A stretch of 6,329 bases of DNA. Origin: CAYSAA01 sp964428905 (GTDB taxonomy: Bacteria; Atribacterota; Phoenicimicrobiia; Phoenicimicrobiales; Stramentimicrobiaceae). This document shows positions 1 through 6,329 of the stretch, piece by piece. The stretch lies in assembly GCA_964428905.1 (NCBI GenBank), contig CAYSAA010000104.1:1-6329 (forward strand). Direction: 5' to 3'. The first letter of the stretch is position 1. Every line of letters starts with the position of its first letter. The position numbers and the translations under genes were made by a program. The notes beneath the pieces were generated by a model. That model saw nothing but the letters and a program-made list of their open reading frames with translations, was not told the origin of the DNA and did not search any database.

Positions 1-753
1 TCATGGAATGTTAATGGTTTGAGAGCGGTTTATAAGAAAAACTTCTTAGAATGGTTTGATCAACAACACGCAGATATTTACTGTATTCAGGAGACAAAAT
101 CTCATTTAGATCAATTATCAGAGAAACTAATCAAGAGGCCAAATTATCATAGTTATTTTGCCCAGGCGGAACGCAAAGGTTATAGTGGTGTGGCACTATG
201 GACTAGAATTCAGCCAAAGTTATTATCTTATCAATTAGGAATACCCAGATTTGACATTGAGGGCAGATTAATTCAAGCAGATTACTCTGATTTTATTTTA
301 TTTAATGTATATTTTCCCAATGGCAAGGCATCTTCGGAAAGGTTACTGTTTAAAATGGATTATTATGAAACATTTTTAAAAAAAATGGATGATTTGCTCC
401 GACAGGGTAAGAGAATTATTATTTGTGGGGATGTCAATACCGCCCATCAGGAGATTGATCTGGCGCGACCCAAAGAAAACGAAAAAATATCCGGTTTTCT
501 CCCCATCGAGCGAGAATGGATTGATCGCTTAATTAAACTGGGTTTTATTGATACATTCCGTCAGTTTCATTCCGAACCAGGCCAGTATAGTTGGTGGGAT
601 TACAAGACCAGGGCCAGAGAACGGAATGTGGGATGGAGAATTGATTATTTCTTTATTAGCAACAATCTAAAGAATCATTTAAAATCAGCTTTTATTCAAT
701 CAGAGGTAACAGGTTCTGACCACTGCCCCATTGGGATTGACCTTATTTTTTAG
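1..753 (+). CDS. xth: Exodeoxyribonuclease III (AP endonuclease), 5' end missing
   Basis: Mg2+-dependent endonuclease/exonuclease/phosphatase-fold enzyme that cuts DNA at abasic sites and trims blocked 3' ends in base excision repair. The reading frame is open from base 1: the first codons read SWNVNGLRAV, which family members carry at about residue 5, so only about four N-terminal residues and the start codon lie outside the window. The TTG at 19 is an internal Leu, not the start. Numbering from base 1, visible active-site residues are N3, E31 in QETK (metal ligand), Y104 in NVYFPNG, D144 and N146 in CGDVNTAHQEIDLARP, D215 in GWRIDYFFIS, and D240-H241 in GSDHCPI. These match E. coli N7, E34, Y109, D151, N153, D229, D258 and H259. 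The 250 visible residues are close to the usual length, and the YSWWDYKTRARERN segment resembles Bacillus ExoA. The stop TAG (751-753) lies 18 bases before sbcD, in the same frame, which suggests co-transcription. Confidence 0.96.
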   Translation, partial: SWNVNGLRAVYKKNFLEWFDQQHADIYCIQETKSHLDQLSEKLIKRPNYHSYFAQAERKGYSGVALWTRIQPKLLSYQLGIPRFDIEGRLIQADYSDFILFNVYFPNGKASSERLLFKMDYYETFLKKMDDLLRQGKRIIICGDVNTAHQEIDLARPKENEKISGFLPIEREWIDRLIKLGFIDTFRQFHSEPGQYSWWDYKTRARERNVGWRIDYFFISNNLKNHLKSAFIQSEVTGSDHCPIGIDLIF

Positions 754-771
754 CACAGGGATAAGATTGAT

Positions 772-2022
772 ATGATTAAATTCCTTCATTTTGCCGATAT
801 TCATCTAGGAGTAGAAAATTATGGACGCTATGATGCCAAAACTGGTTTGCATTCCCGTTTAAATGATTTTATACAATCCTTAAGGACAACCATTGATATT
901 GCTATAGAAGAAAAAATTGATTTTGCCCTTTTCTGTGGGGATGCCTACAAAAATAATAATCCCAGCCCCACCCATCAGCGGGAATTTGCCCGACAGATTT
1001 ACAGATTAAGTAAAGCTGACATACCCACTGTTTTGATTAATGGCAATCATGATAACCCCTTAACTTTTGGCAGGGCGAGTGCTCTGGATATTTTTCAAAC
1101 ACTAAGTATCCCCAACATCCATGTACTTACCGAGCCCGGCCTTATTCACTTACAGACCGGTAAAGGCACCATCCAGATCGTTGGAATTCCCTGGCCAACC
1201 AGAAATCAATATCTTGAAAAAGAGGAATATAGAGATAGTGATGCGAATTTGATGAATCGGAAAATTCAGAAACGCCTTACCAAAACCATGACACAGTTAA
1301 TGGCTAAGCTGGATCCTCAATATCCCAGGTTGCTGGCTGGTCATCTAACAGTGGCGGAAGCCATCTTCTCCGGCTCAGAGAATTATGCTGTCATTGGCAA
1401 TGACCCCGTTATCCCGGTCCAATTTTTCATCGATTCTCTTCTTGATTACGTTGCCCTGGGACATATTCATCGTTATCAAAATTTGAATCCCACAGGTAAA
1501 CCTCCTGTCGTTTATTCAGGTAGTATGGAAAGGATTAATTTTGGCGAAGAGAAAGAGGACAAGGGATTCTGTATTGGTAGCATTGCTAAGAAAGGAAAAG
1601 TTGATTATGAGTTTATTTCTCTTCCCATACGTAAGATGTTTACCATTGAGGTAAAAGTAAGAGATGCTGAGAATCCAACAGCTGCCTTGGTAACAGAAAT
1701 TGAAAAATATGATCTAAAAAATGCTATTGTCCGTATTCATTATGAGATTTCCGAAGATCAGGCAAAGAAACTGGATTTTAAAAAGATTGATCAGGCTTTG
1801 GAAGATGCGTTTATGGTAGCAGGAATTACCAGAAATATTCAAAAAAAATCACATGTCGGAAGAAGTTCACTTTCTGAGGAAATGGATGTACTTTCCGCTT
1901 TGAGAGAATATATTCAATTGCAGGATTGGCAATCCTGGGAAAAAGATTTGAAAGAAACTACGTACGATCTTCAGAGGGAATTAAATAAATCGGAAGATTC
2001 TGCCGGAGGATATGAACGTTGA
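772..2022 (+). CDS. sbcD: SbcD, Mre11-family DNA nuclease subunit
   Basis: Metallophosphoesterase-type nuclease, the Mre11 partner of SbcC. In the ATP-dependent SbcCD complex it cleaves DNA hairpins and protein-blocked double-strand ends. The 416-residue length is normal for the family. The phosphoesterase motifs occur in order: D9-x-H11 in FADIHLG, G56-D57 in FCGDAYKN, the GNHD signature at 91-94, G190-H191 in LAGHLT, and GHIH at 230-233, so every expected Mn2+ ligand is present. The segment YSGSMERINFGEE (248-260) is the usual end of the nuclease core. The C-terminal part (about 285-416) would hold the capping domain and the helices that bind the SbcC coiled-coil base. The ATG at 772 is preceded by a weak AGGG at 757-760, and no better start lies between it and the xth stop in the same frame. 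Its TGA stop (2020-2022) overlaps the TTG start of sbcC. Confidence 0.96.
   Translation: MIKFLHFADIHLGVENYGRYDAKTGLHSRLNDFIQSLRTTIDIAIEEKIDFALFCGDAYKNNNPSPTHQREFARQIYRLSKADIPTVLINGNHDNPLTFGRASALDIFQTLSIPNIHVLTEPGLIHLQTGKGTIQIVGIPWPTRNQYLEKEEYRDSDANLMNRKIQKRLTKTMTQLMAKLDPQYPRLLAGHLTVAEAIFSGSENYAVIGNDPVIPVQFFIDSLLDYVALGHIHRYQNLNPTGKPPVVYSGSMERINFGEEKEDKGFCIGSIAKKGKVDYEFISLPIRKMFTIEVKVRDAENPTAALVTEIEKYDLKNAIVRIHYEISEDQAKKLDFKKIDQALEDAFMVAGITRNIQKKSHVGRSSLSEEMDVLSALREYIQLQDWQSWEKDLKETTYDLQRELNKSEDSAGGYER
2005..2010 (+). promoter_or_regulatory. Ribosome-binding site of sbcC
   Basis: GGAGGA sits inside the last codons of sbcD, 8 bases before the TTG at 2019. It decides the sbcC start. An in-frame TGA at 2013-2015 rules out anything further upstream, and the next candidates (TTG 2034, ATG 2040) are too far away. 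The ATG at 2012 is in another frame, is almost touching the GGAGGA, and opens only a six-codon frame. Confidence 0.8.
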
Positions 2023-4607
2023 TACCGGTTAAATTGCAGATGTATAATTTCCTAAGTTATGGAGAAGAAGTTCCTGCTCTTGATTTTACTCAATTTAGCA
2101 TTGCCTGTCTTTCTGGGAAGAACGGTCAGGGTAAATCAGCTTTACTGGATGCGCTAACCTGGGCCATCTGGGGTGAAGGCAGAAAAGTCAGGCAGGAGAG
2201 AAAAGCGGATAGCGGCTTACTGAAAATGGGGGAGAATCAGATGTGGGTCGATTTGACCATTGACCTGGAAGGAGAACGTTATCGGATCATCAGAAAATTT
2301 TCCAAAATGAAAAACCGGAATCACTCTGAACTAGAATTACAGGTTTTTGATGAGGATAAATCGACTTTTATTTCCCTTTCTTCTCCCTCTGTCCGCCAGA
2401 CCCAGCAAAGGATCAATTACCTATTAAGAATGGATTATGATACTTTCATTAATTCTGCCTTTATCTTGCAGGGTAGAGTCGATGAATTTACCCGTAAGAG
2501 TGCCCGGGAAAGAAAGCAAATATTGTCCGAGGTACTGGGACTTTCTCATTATGAAACGCTTTCGGAGTTAGCTCGGCAGCATTCACGGGAATTAGAAAAA
2601 GAAATAGTTGTTTTAGATAACCGTTTGGGGCAAATCCGTCAAGAAATTGTACAAAAAACTTCTTTTCAAGAAGAGCTTCGGGCAATTCAAGGGGAAGAGG
2701 AGAATCAGAATGTAAGGATTAAAGAAACGAAAGAAAATCTGCACAAGCTGGAAGAGAAAAGAAGCCGTCTAATTTATCAACAAGAGGAAGGAAAAAAGCT
2801 GGCAGCTCGTATTGATTCGGATAGAAAGGAATTGCAGGAATATGAAAGAAGAAGAAAAAGATTAGCACAAAACATTAAGGATTATCGGTCTATTTTATCC
2901 CGGGAAAAAAAGATTCTGTCCGATTATGATGAGTATCAGGCTGTGTATCACGAGAACCAACGCATGATTCGGTTAATGCAGAAATATCGGGAAATAGAAA
3001 AGAAAAAAAGAGAAACAGAAAGAATAATCGAAAAGGTAAAAAATCACCTAATATTACAGCTGGAACAAAAAAAACAGCAATATCATGAACTATTGGAAAA
3101 AACAGGTCATTTATTAAAACAGCAAGAAGAAGCACAGAAGCTGGAATTAAAGATAAAAGAATTTAATGCACTACTTGAAAAGCAGGAACTGATCCAGCTA
3201 GAGGGAAATAAACTGAATGTGAAAATCGAAACGAAAAAAGGGCAGATGGAAAGACTGAAGGATGAAAATCAAAAAAATCAAGAAAAGATTGATCTTTTAA
3301 GCCAGGGACAGCAGGAACATTGTCCATTATGCCAATCACCCCTGGATGAGCAAAAAAAAGAAAGAATCAGGTTAAATATAAAGCAAGATATTATAAAGAA
3401 TAATCAGGAAATCAAGCTTTTATTGGAAGAAACTAAAGGATTAACCGATAAAAAGATTATTTTGCAGCAGGAATGGAAAAAGATTCGCGATGAACTGATG
3501 AAAAAAGATGAGATTCAAAATGAGCTGAACACACTCTCTCTGATGATAAAAGAAGGGAAACAGGCACATAAACAAATTAAAGATATAGAAGAAGTGATAA
3601 AAAATTTAAAAAGACAGATCAGTCAGAAGCAATTTGCCCAAAGTGAAAGAATGCAATTGCATGAAATTGAAAACCAACTTCAAAAACAGGGATATAATGA
3701 TCAAAAGTATGTTGAAATTAACCATAAGTTGGAGTATTTAAAAGAAGCTCCTGTACAGAAGGAGAAATTATTTGAAGCACAAAAATCACTGATCAATTTA
3801 CAGACAGAACAGACCGAAACAGACCATCAATGGAAATCCAGAAAAGCAAAGGTCTTTAGGGTTGAACAGGACTATGAAAAGACTATTCAAAATGTGGCAG
3901 AACTACCGGCATTAGAAACAAAAATAAAGGCTCAACAGAGATTGTTTGATCAGTTGCAACAAAAATACAATCAACTCTTTCAGAAAAGAGGGGTATGTCA
4001 GGAGAAATTAAACAAAATTAAAGAATACCAGAAAGAAGAAAAAAATATTAAAAAACAAAAAAACAAACTGTTATATAAAAAAGAAGTTTTTGAAAAGTTA
4101 ACCACTGCTTTTGGCAAAAACGGAATACAATCCATGATTATTGAAAATGCAATTCCCGAGCTGGAAGACGAGGCAAATGCCATTTTATCTCAATTATCCA
4201 ATGAAAGAACCACTGTTAGCCTGGAATCACTGAAAGACCTGAAAAGTGGTGGGGTAAAGGAAACCCTCGACATCCAAATCCATGATGAAATGGGCATCAG
4301 ACCCTATGAACTTTACAGTGGCGGAGAGACTTTTCGCATTGATTTTGCAATCAGGATAGCTCTTTCCAAACTATTGACCTATCGAGCCGGGGCTCGCTTA
4401 AGAACCCTGGTGATTGACGAAGGCTTTGGCACACAGGATGAAGATGGATTGCAAAAATTAATCCAAGCCATTCATGCCATTCAGAATGATTTTGATAAGA
4501 TTCTGGTGATTACCCATCTCACCTTACTCAAAGATGCCTTCCCGGTGAGGATTGAGGTATGGAAGGATCCTATCTTGGGATCACAATTTGAACTGATTCA
4601 TCTATAA
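2019..4607 (+). CDS. sbcC: SbcC/Rad50-family SMC-like ATPase subunit
   Basis: ATPase subunit that clamps DNA ends and controls the SbcD nuclease. The 862-residue protein is nearer to archaeal Rad50 in size than to E. coli SbcC (about 1050). The N-terminal ATPase half has a Walker A motif GKNGQGKS (33-40) and a Q-loop around Q151 (FILQGRVDEF). Two Lys/Glu/Gln-rich coiled-coil arms follow, roughly 185-434 and 439-690, each about 250 residues. They are joined by a Rad50-type zinc hook, C435-P-L-C438. The C-terminal half has the ABC signature YSGGET (766-771), Walker B LVIDEGFG with D800-E801, a D-loop near GTQDED (804-809), and the switch His H833 in VITHL. All catalytic parts are intact. The TTG start gives MIPVKLQMYNFLSYGE, matching the family N-terminus. 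The 4-base overlap with sbcD suggests translational coupling and equal supply of the two subunits. The gene ends 6 bases inside the end of the convergent dinB. Confidence 0.96.
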   Translation: MIPVKLQMYNFLSYGEEVPALDFTQFSIACLSGKNGQGKSALLDALTWAIWGEGRKVRQERKADSGLLKMGENQMWVDLTIDLEGERYRIIRKFSKMKNRNHSELELQVFDEDKSTFISLSSPSVRQTQQRINYLLRMDYDTFINSAFILQGRVDEFTRKSARERKQILSEVLGLSHYETLSELARQHSRELEKEIVVLDNRLGQIRQEIVQKTSFQEELRAIQGEEENQNVRIKETKENLHKLEEKRSRLIYQQEEGKKLAARIDSDRKELQEYERRRKRLAQNIKDYRSILSREKKILSDYDEYQAVYHENQRMIRLMQKYREIEKKKRETERIIEKVKNHLILQLEQKKQQYHELLEKTGHLLKQQEEAQKLELKIKEFNALLEKQELIQLEGNKLNVKIETKKGQMERLKDENQKNQEKIDLLSQGQQEHCPLCQSPLDEQKKERIRLNIKQDIIKNNQEIKLLLEETKGLTDKKIILQQEWKKIRDELMKKDEIQNELNTLSLMIKEGKQAHKQIKDIEEVIKNLKRQISQKQFAQSERMQLHEIENQLQKQGYNDQKYVEINHKLEYLKEAPVQKEKLFEAQKSLINLQTEQTETDHQWKSRKAKVFRVEQDYEKTIQNVAELPALETKIKAQQRLFDQLQQKYNQLFQKRGVCQEKLNKIKEYQKEEKNIKKQKNKLLYKKEVFEKLTTAFGKNGIQSMIIENAIPELEDEANAILSQLSNERTTVSLESLKDLKSGGVKETLDIQIHDEMGIRPYELYSGGETFRIDFAIRIALSKLLTYRAGARLRTLVIDEGFGTQDEDGLQKLIQAIHAIQNDFDKILVITHLTLLKDAFPVRIEVWKDPILGSQFELIHL

Positions 4608-5828
4608 TTTTTTTAGAGAATGGGTATCATTTTCTTTTAACAGTGTAGCCCGCTGTATCAAGTATGCACCATGTTTTTCCCGAATTTTGTCCACAGACTC
4701 AATCAGAGTATTCCATTTTTCTTCCTGGTCCTGTTCTGTCGAAAAGCTGAGTTGTTTTGGTTGTTTTCCGCAGCGTAGAGAGGAAAGCTTAATTCCCAAT
4801 AATCTGATCCCCGGTGCCTTGATGGTGACCAAATTCAATAATTCCCTGGCTTTTTGAAAGATAAGGTCATCCAGACTGGTGGCCTGTCGGAGTGTGATAG
4901 ATTTTTGCACAGTTTTAAAAGAAGGAAAACGGATCTTCAGAGTAACAGTTTTCCCCGAGTATCCTTTTTTCCGAGCGATATAGCCGATATGCTGACTGAG
5001 ATCCAGAAGGATTTTTGTCAGCCTATCTTTATCAACAATATTTTCCGAAAAAGTTATTTCTCTTCCGATTGATTGAACTTTCTCGGGAGGGGAGACCGCA
5101 CTGTAGTCAATGCCCCGGGCAAGTTGTTTTATTTTTGGCCCGCTTTCTCCTAATATTCCCTGCAGGATGATATCCGGCATTCGGGTCAGCTGTTTTATGG
5201 TAAAAATACCGGAACGGTTGATTTTCTGTGCTGTTTTCTGTCCAATTCCCCATAATTTGGTGATAGGCAGAGTAGATAGAATTTCAGAAACCTTTTCGTC
5301 AGGAAGGATAAAAAAACCATTCGGTTTACCCAGGTTGGTAGCCATTTTAGCCAGGAATTTATTGGTTGCAATGCCTACTGAAACAGGTAAGTGTAATTCT
5401 TCGGCGACCCTTGTTTTAATGTTGCGAGCAATCATTTCTGCCGGTCCGAACAAGGATTGGCAACTCCTCACATCTAGAAAGGCTTCATCAATGCTTAAAG
5501 GTTCGACAAAAGGGGTATATTCACTGCATATCCGGAAAAATTGCTGTGAGGCAAGACTATAATAACGAATACGTGCCGGGGCAAAGATAGCCTCAGGACA
5601 TCTTTGCTGTGCTTCCCAAACGGACATGCCCGCGTGAATACCATATTTTCTGGCCTGATAGGAGGCGGCACAAACTACACCCCGGCGGGATAATTTTCCG
5701 TTTTCTTTCAGAATACCCCCCACAATAAGCGGTTTATCCCGGTAAACAGGGTTATCTCTTTGCTCTACCGAAGCGAAAAAGGCGTCCATATCCAGGTGGA
5801 TGATGGAGCATTTTTTGGGAACAGACAT
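4602..5828 (-). CDS. dinB: DNA polymerase IV (Y-family, translesion)
   Basis: Low-fidelity Y-family polymerase that extends DNA past damaged bases. The 408-residue length fits Firmicutes members. The palm motif HLDMDAFFASVEQ holds catalytic D13 and the steric-gate Phe at F18. The second catalytic site is SIDEAFLDV with D114-E115. VGIATNKFLAKMA (151-163) and GKPNGF follow, then the thumb helix-hairpin-helix LWGIGQKTAQKI (192-203) and a little-finger domain from about 250 to 350. The tail has QLSFS (359-363), which sits where Firmicutes DinB carries a beta-clamp-binding QLxLF motif, followed by the conserved IREKHGAYLIQRATLL. The finger segment between VGG and RRGV is about 6 residues longer than in E. 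coli. The start is firm: an in-frame TAA at 5832-5834 lies just upstream, and the next Met is M14 inside the catalytic motif. The gene follows dnaE by 27 bases, so the two are probably co-transcribed. No LexA-type box is visible. Confidence 0.96.
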   Translation of the reverse strand: MSVPKKCSIIHLDMDAFFASVEQRDNPVYRDKPLIVGGILKENGKLSRRGVVCAASYQARKYGIHAGMSVWEAQQRCPEAIFAPARIRYYSLASQQFFRICSEYTPFVEPLSIDEAFLDVRSCQSLFGPAEMIARNIKTRVAEELHLPVSVGIATNKFLAKMATNLGKPNGFFILPDEKVSEILSTLPITKLWGIGQKTAQKINRSGIFTIKQLTRMPDIILQGILGESGPKIKQLARGIDYSAVSPPEKVQSIGREITFSENIVDKDRLTKILLDLSQHIGYIARKKGYSGKTVTLKIRFPSFKTVQKSITLRQATSLDDLIFQKARELLNLVTIKAPGIRLLGIKLSSLRCGKQPKQLSFSTEQDQEEKWNTLIESVDKIREKHGAYLIQRATLLKENDTHSLKKL

Positions 5829-5838
5829 ATTTTAGGCA

Positions 5839-5844
5839 CCCTTT
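5839..5844 (-). promoter_or_regulatory. Probable ribosome-binding site of dinB
   Basis: On the minus strand this reads AAAGGG (within GAAAGGGTG), 10 bases before the dinB ATG. It is a moderate match to a Shine-Dalgarno sequence. It lies in the 27-base gap after the dnaE stop, so dinB has its own ribosome entry rather than relying only on reinitiation from dnaE. Confidence 0.6.
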
Positions 5845-5855
5845 CTTATGTTTGG

Positions 5856-6329
5856 TTACAATGTATTTTCTTTAAGATAGGAATGAATATTGATAATTTC
5901 CTGTATGATTAATTTTTCTTCCCCTTTTTTGTTACTTACATTTCCTTTGATTAGCAGTAGAGCGTCTTTAACAAGCAAAGAAAAATAGCGATGAAACACT
6001 TCAGGAAAAACAATAGCTTCAAATAAACTCGTCTCATCTTCCAATAACAGAAAGGCCATTATCTTCTGATGTTTGGTAAATTGTCTTCTGATCTGAATCA
6101 GGAGACCGGCAATCAGAACAGGTTGACCAGGCCTCAGTTGGCCGATATGGTGGCTTCTGATACAAAGATGTCTAAATGATGTTTGGTTTGACAGCTTTTG
6201 CCGATAGATTGACAGGGGATGAGTACTGACATAGATACCCAGTATTTCTTTCTCCATCTTTAAAAGGGCAGCAGGAGAGAAGGTATAAGCAGGGATATGT
6301 TCTTTGGGTAATAAATCAGTGTCTCTGGT
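5856..6329 (-). CDS. dnaE: DNA polymerase III alpha subunit (DnaE), C-terminal end only
   Basis: C-terminal 157 residues of a C-family replicative or accessory DNA polymerase; the catalytic part lies beyond the right edge of the window. The frame stays open to the last base: 24 codons (TRDTDLLPKEHIPAYTFSPA and so on) precede the Met at 6257, which is internal and not a start. The segment MEKEILGIYVSTHPLSIY (visible residues 25-42) is the family's typical linker before the OB domain. The OB fold (about 69-145) is recognised from GQPVLIAGLL, KIMAFLLLEDETSLFEAIVF and LLLIKGNVS. The protein then ends about 12 residues later at a TAA (5856-5858). Many DnaE proteins, including those of E. coli and B. 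subtilis, carry a further C-terminal domain (tau-binding in E. coli), which is absent here. Which DnaE subgroup it belongs to, and whether it is the main replicase, cannot be told from this end. dinB follows 27 bases later on the same strand. Confidence 0.9.
   Translation of the reverse strand, partial: TRDTDLLPKEHIPAYTFSPAALLKMEKEILGIYVSTHPLSIYRQKLSNQTSFRHLCIRSHHIGQLRPGQPVLIAGLLIQIRRQFTKHQKIMAFLLLEDETSLFEAIVFPEVFHRYFSLLVKDALLLIKGNVSNKKGEEKLIIQEIINIHSYLKENTL

Noticed and set aside
2488..3135. Two open frames on the minus strand (2488-2685 and 2890-3135) within sbcC
   Set aside because: They lie opposite intact, conserved sbcC sequence, resemble no known protein, and are rich in Phe/Leu only because the opposite strand codes Lys/Glu-rich coiled coil.
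2580..4080. Strong purine (A/G) excess on the + strand, considered as foreign DNA or a repeat array
   Set aside because: It is explained by Lys, Glu and Gln codons of the two coiled-coil arms of SbcC. No exact tandem repeat is present.
3998..4183. Minus-strand open frame of 61 codons with a hydrophobic, Phe/Ser-rich product
   Set aside because: It is the antisense shadow of the sbcC coiled-coil end. The hydrophobic look comes from the complement of AAA/GAA codons.
4566..4582. Inverted repeat GATCC ... GGATC near the end of sbcC, considered as a terminator
   Set aside because: The stem is only 5 base pairs (6 with a wobble pair), lies inside the coding region, and is not followed directly by a T-run on either strand.
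4854..5562. Two plus-strand open frames opposite dinB (4854-5072 and 5110-5562)
   Set aside because: dinB is complete with all motifs on the other strand. These frames show no recognisable domain or convincing ribosome-binding site.
5829..5855. dnaE-dinB gap examined for a LexA/DinR operator and a promoter
   Set aside because: No GAAC-N4-GTTC type box or clear -35/-10 pair is visible in these 27 bases, only a ribosome-binding site.
5856..6257. A free-standing 133-residue OB-fold protein starting at the Met at 6257
   Set aside because: The same frame stays open to the window edge with DnaE-like sequence before that Met, so this is the end of a larger DnaE and not a small gene.

Overview
The window is almost wholly coding and holds five protein genes, all for DNA repair or DNA synthesis. 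The moderately AT-rich sequence, the purine-rich GGAGGA ribosome-binding site before a TTG start, the ExoA-like form of exonuclease III and the DinB with a Bacillus/Clostridium-style C-terminal tail point to a low-GC Firmicute, probably a clostridial one. That placement is an inference from protein style; no rRNA or other taxonomic marker is present.

Layout. On the + strand, a tightly packed run xth (exonuclease III, 5' end just outside the window) - sbcD - sbcC fills positions 1 to 4607. The xth-sbcD gap is 18 bases, and sbcD and sbcC overlap by 4 bases (TTGA). On the - strand, entering from the right edge, come the C-terminal end of a DNA polymerase III alpha subunit (dnaE, cut by the window edge) and, 27 bases further on, a complete dinB (DNA polymerase IV). 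The two sets converge tail to tail: the last 6 bases of sbcC and dinB overlap (4602-4607). There is no stretch of 300 bases without a gene. I see no tRNA, rRNA, CRISPR array, insertion sequence, clear factor-independent terminator or LexA/DinR-type operator.

Function. ExoIII removes abasic and blocked 3' ends. SbcCD (Mre11-Rad50 type) opens hairpins and blocked double-strand ends. DinB copies past damaged bases. DnaE is a replicative or accessory C-family polymerase. The grouping makes a small DNA maintenance neighbourhood. All key catalytic residues that can be seen are intact. The most unusual points are the dnaE-dinB pairing and a DnaE that stops almost directly after its OB fold, without the extra C-terminal domain usual in DnaE proteins. 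I found no convincing evidence for a wholly new system here.
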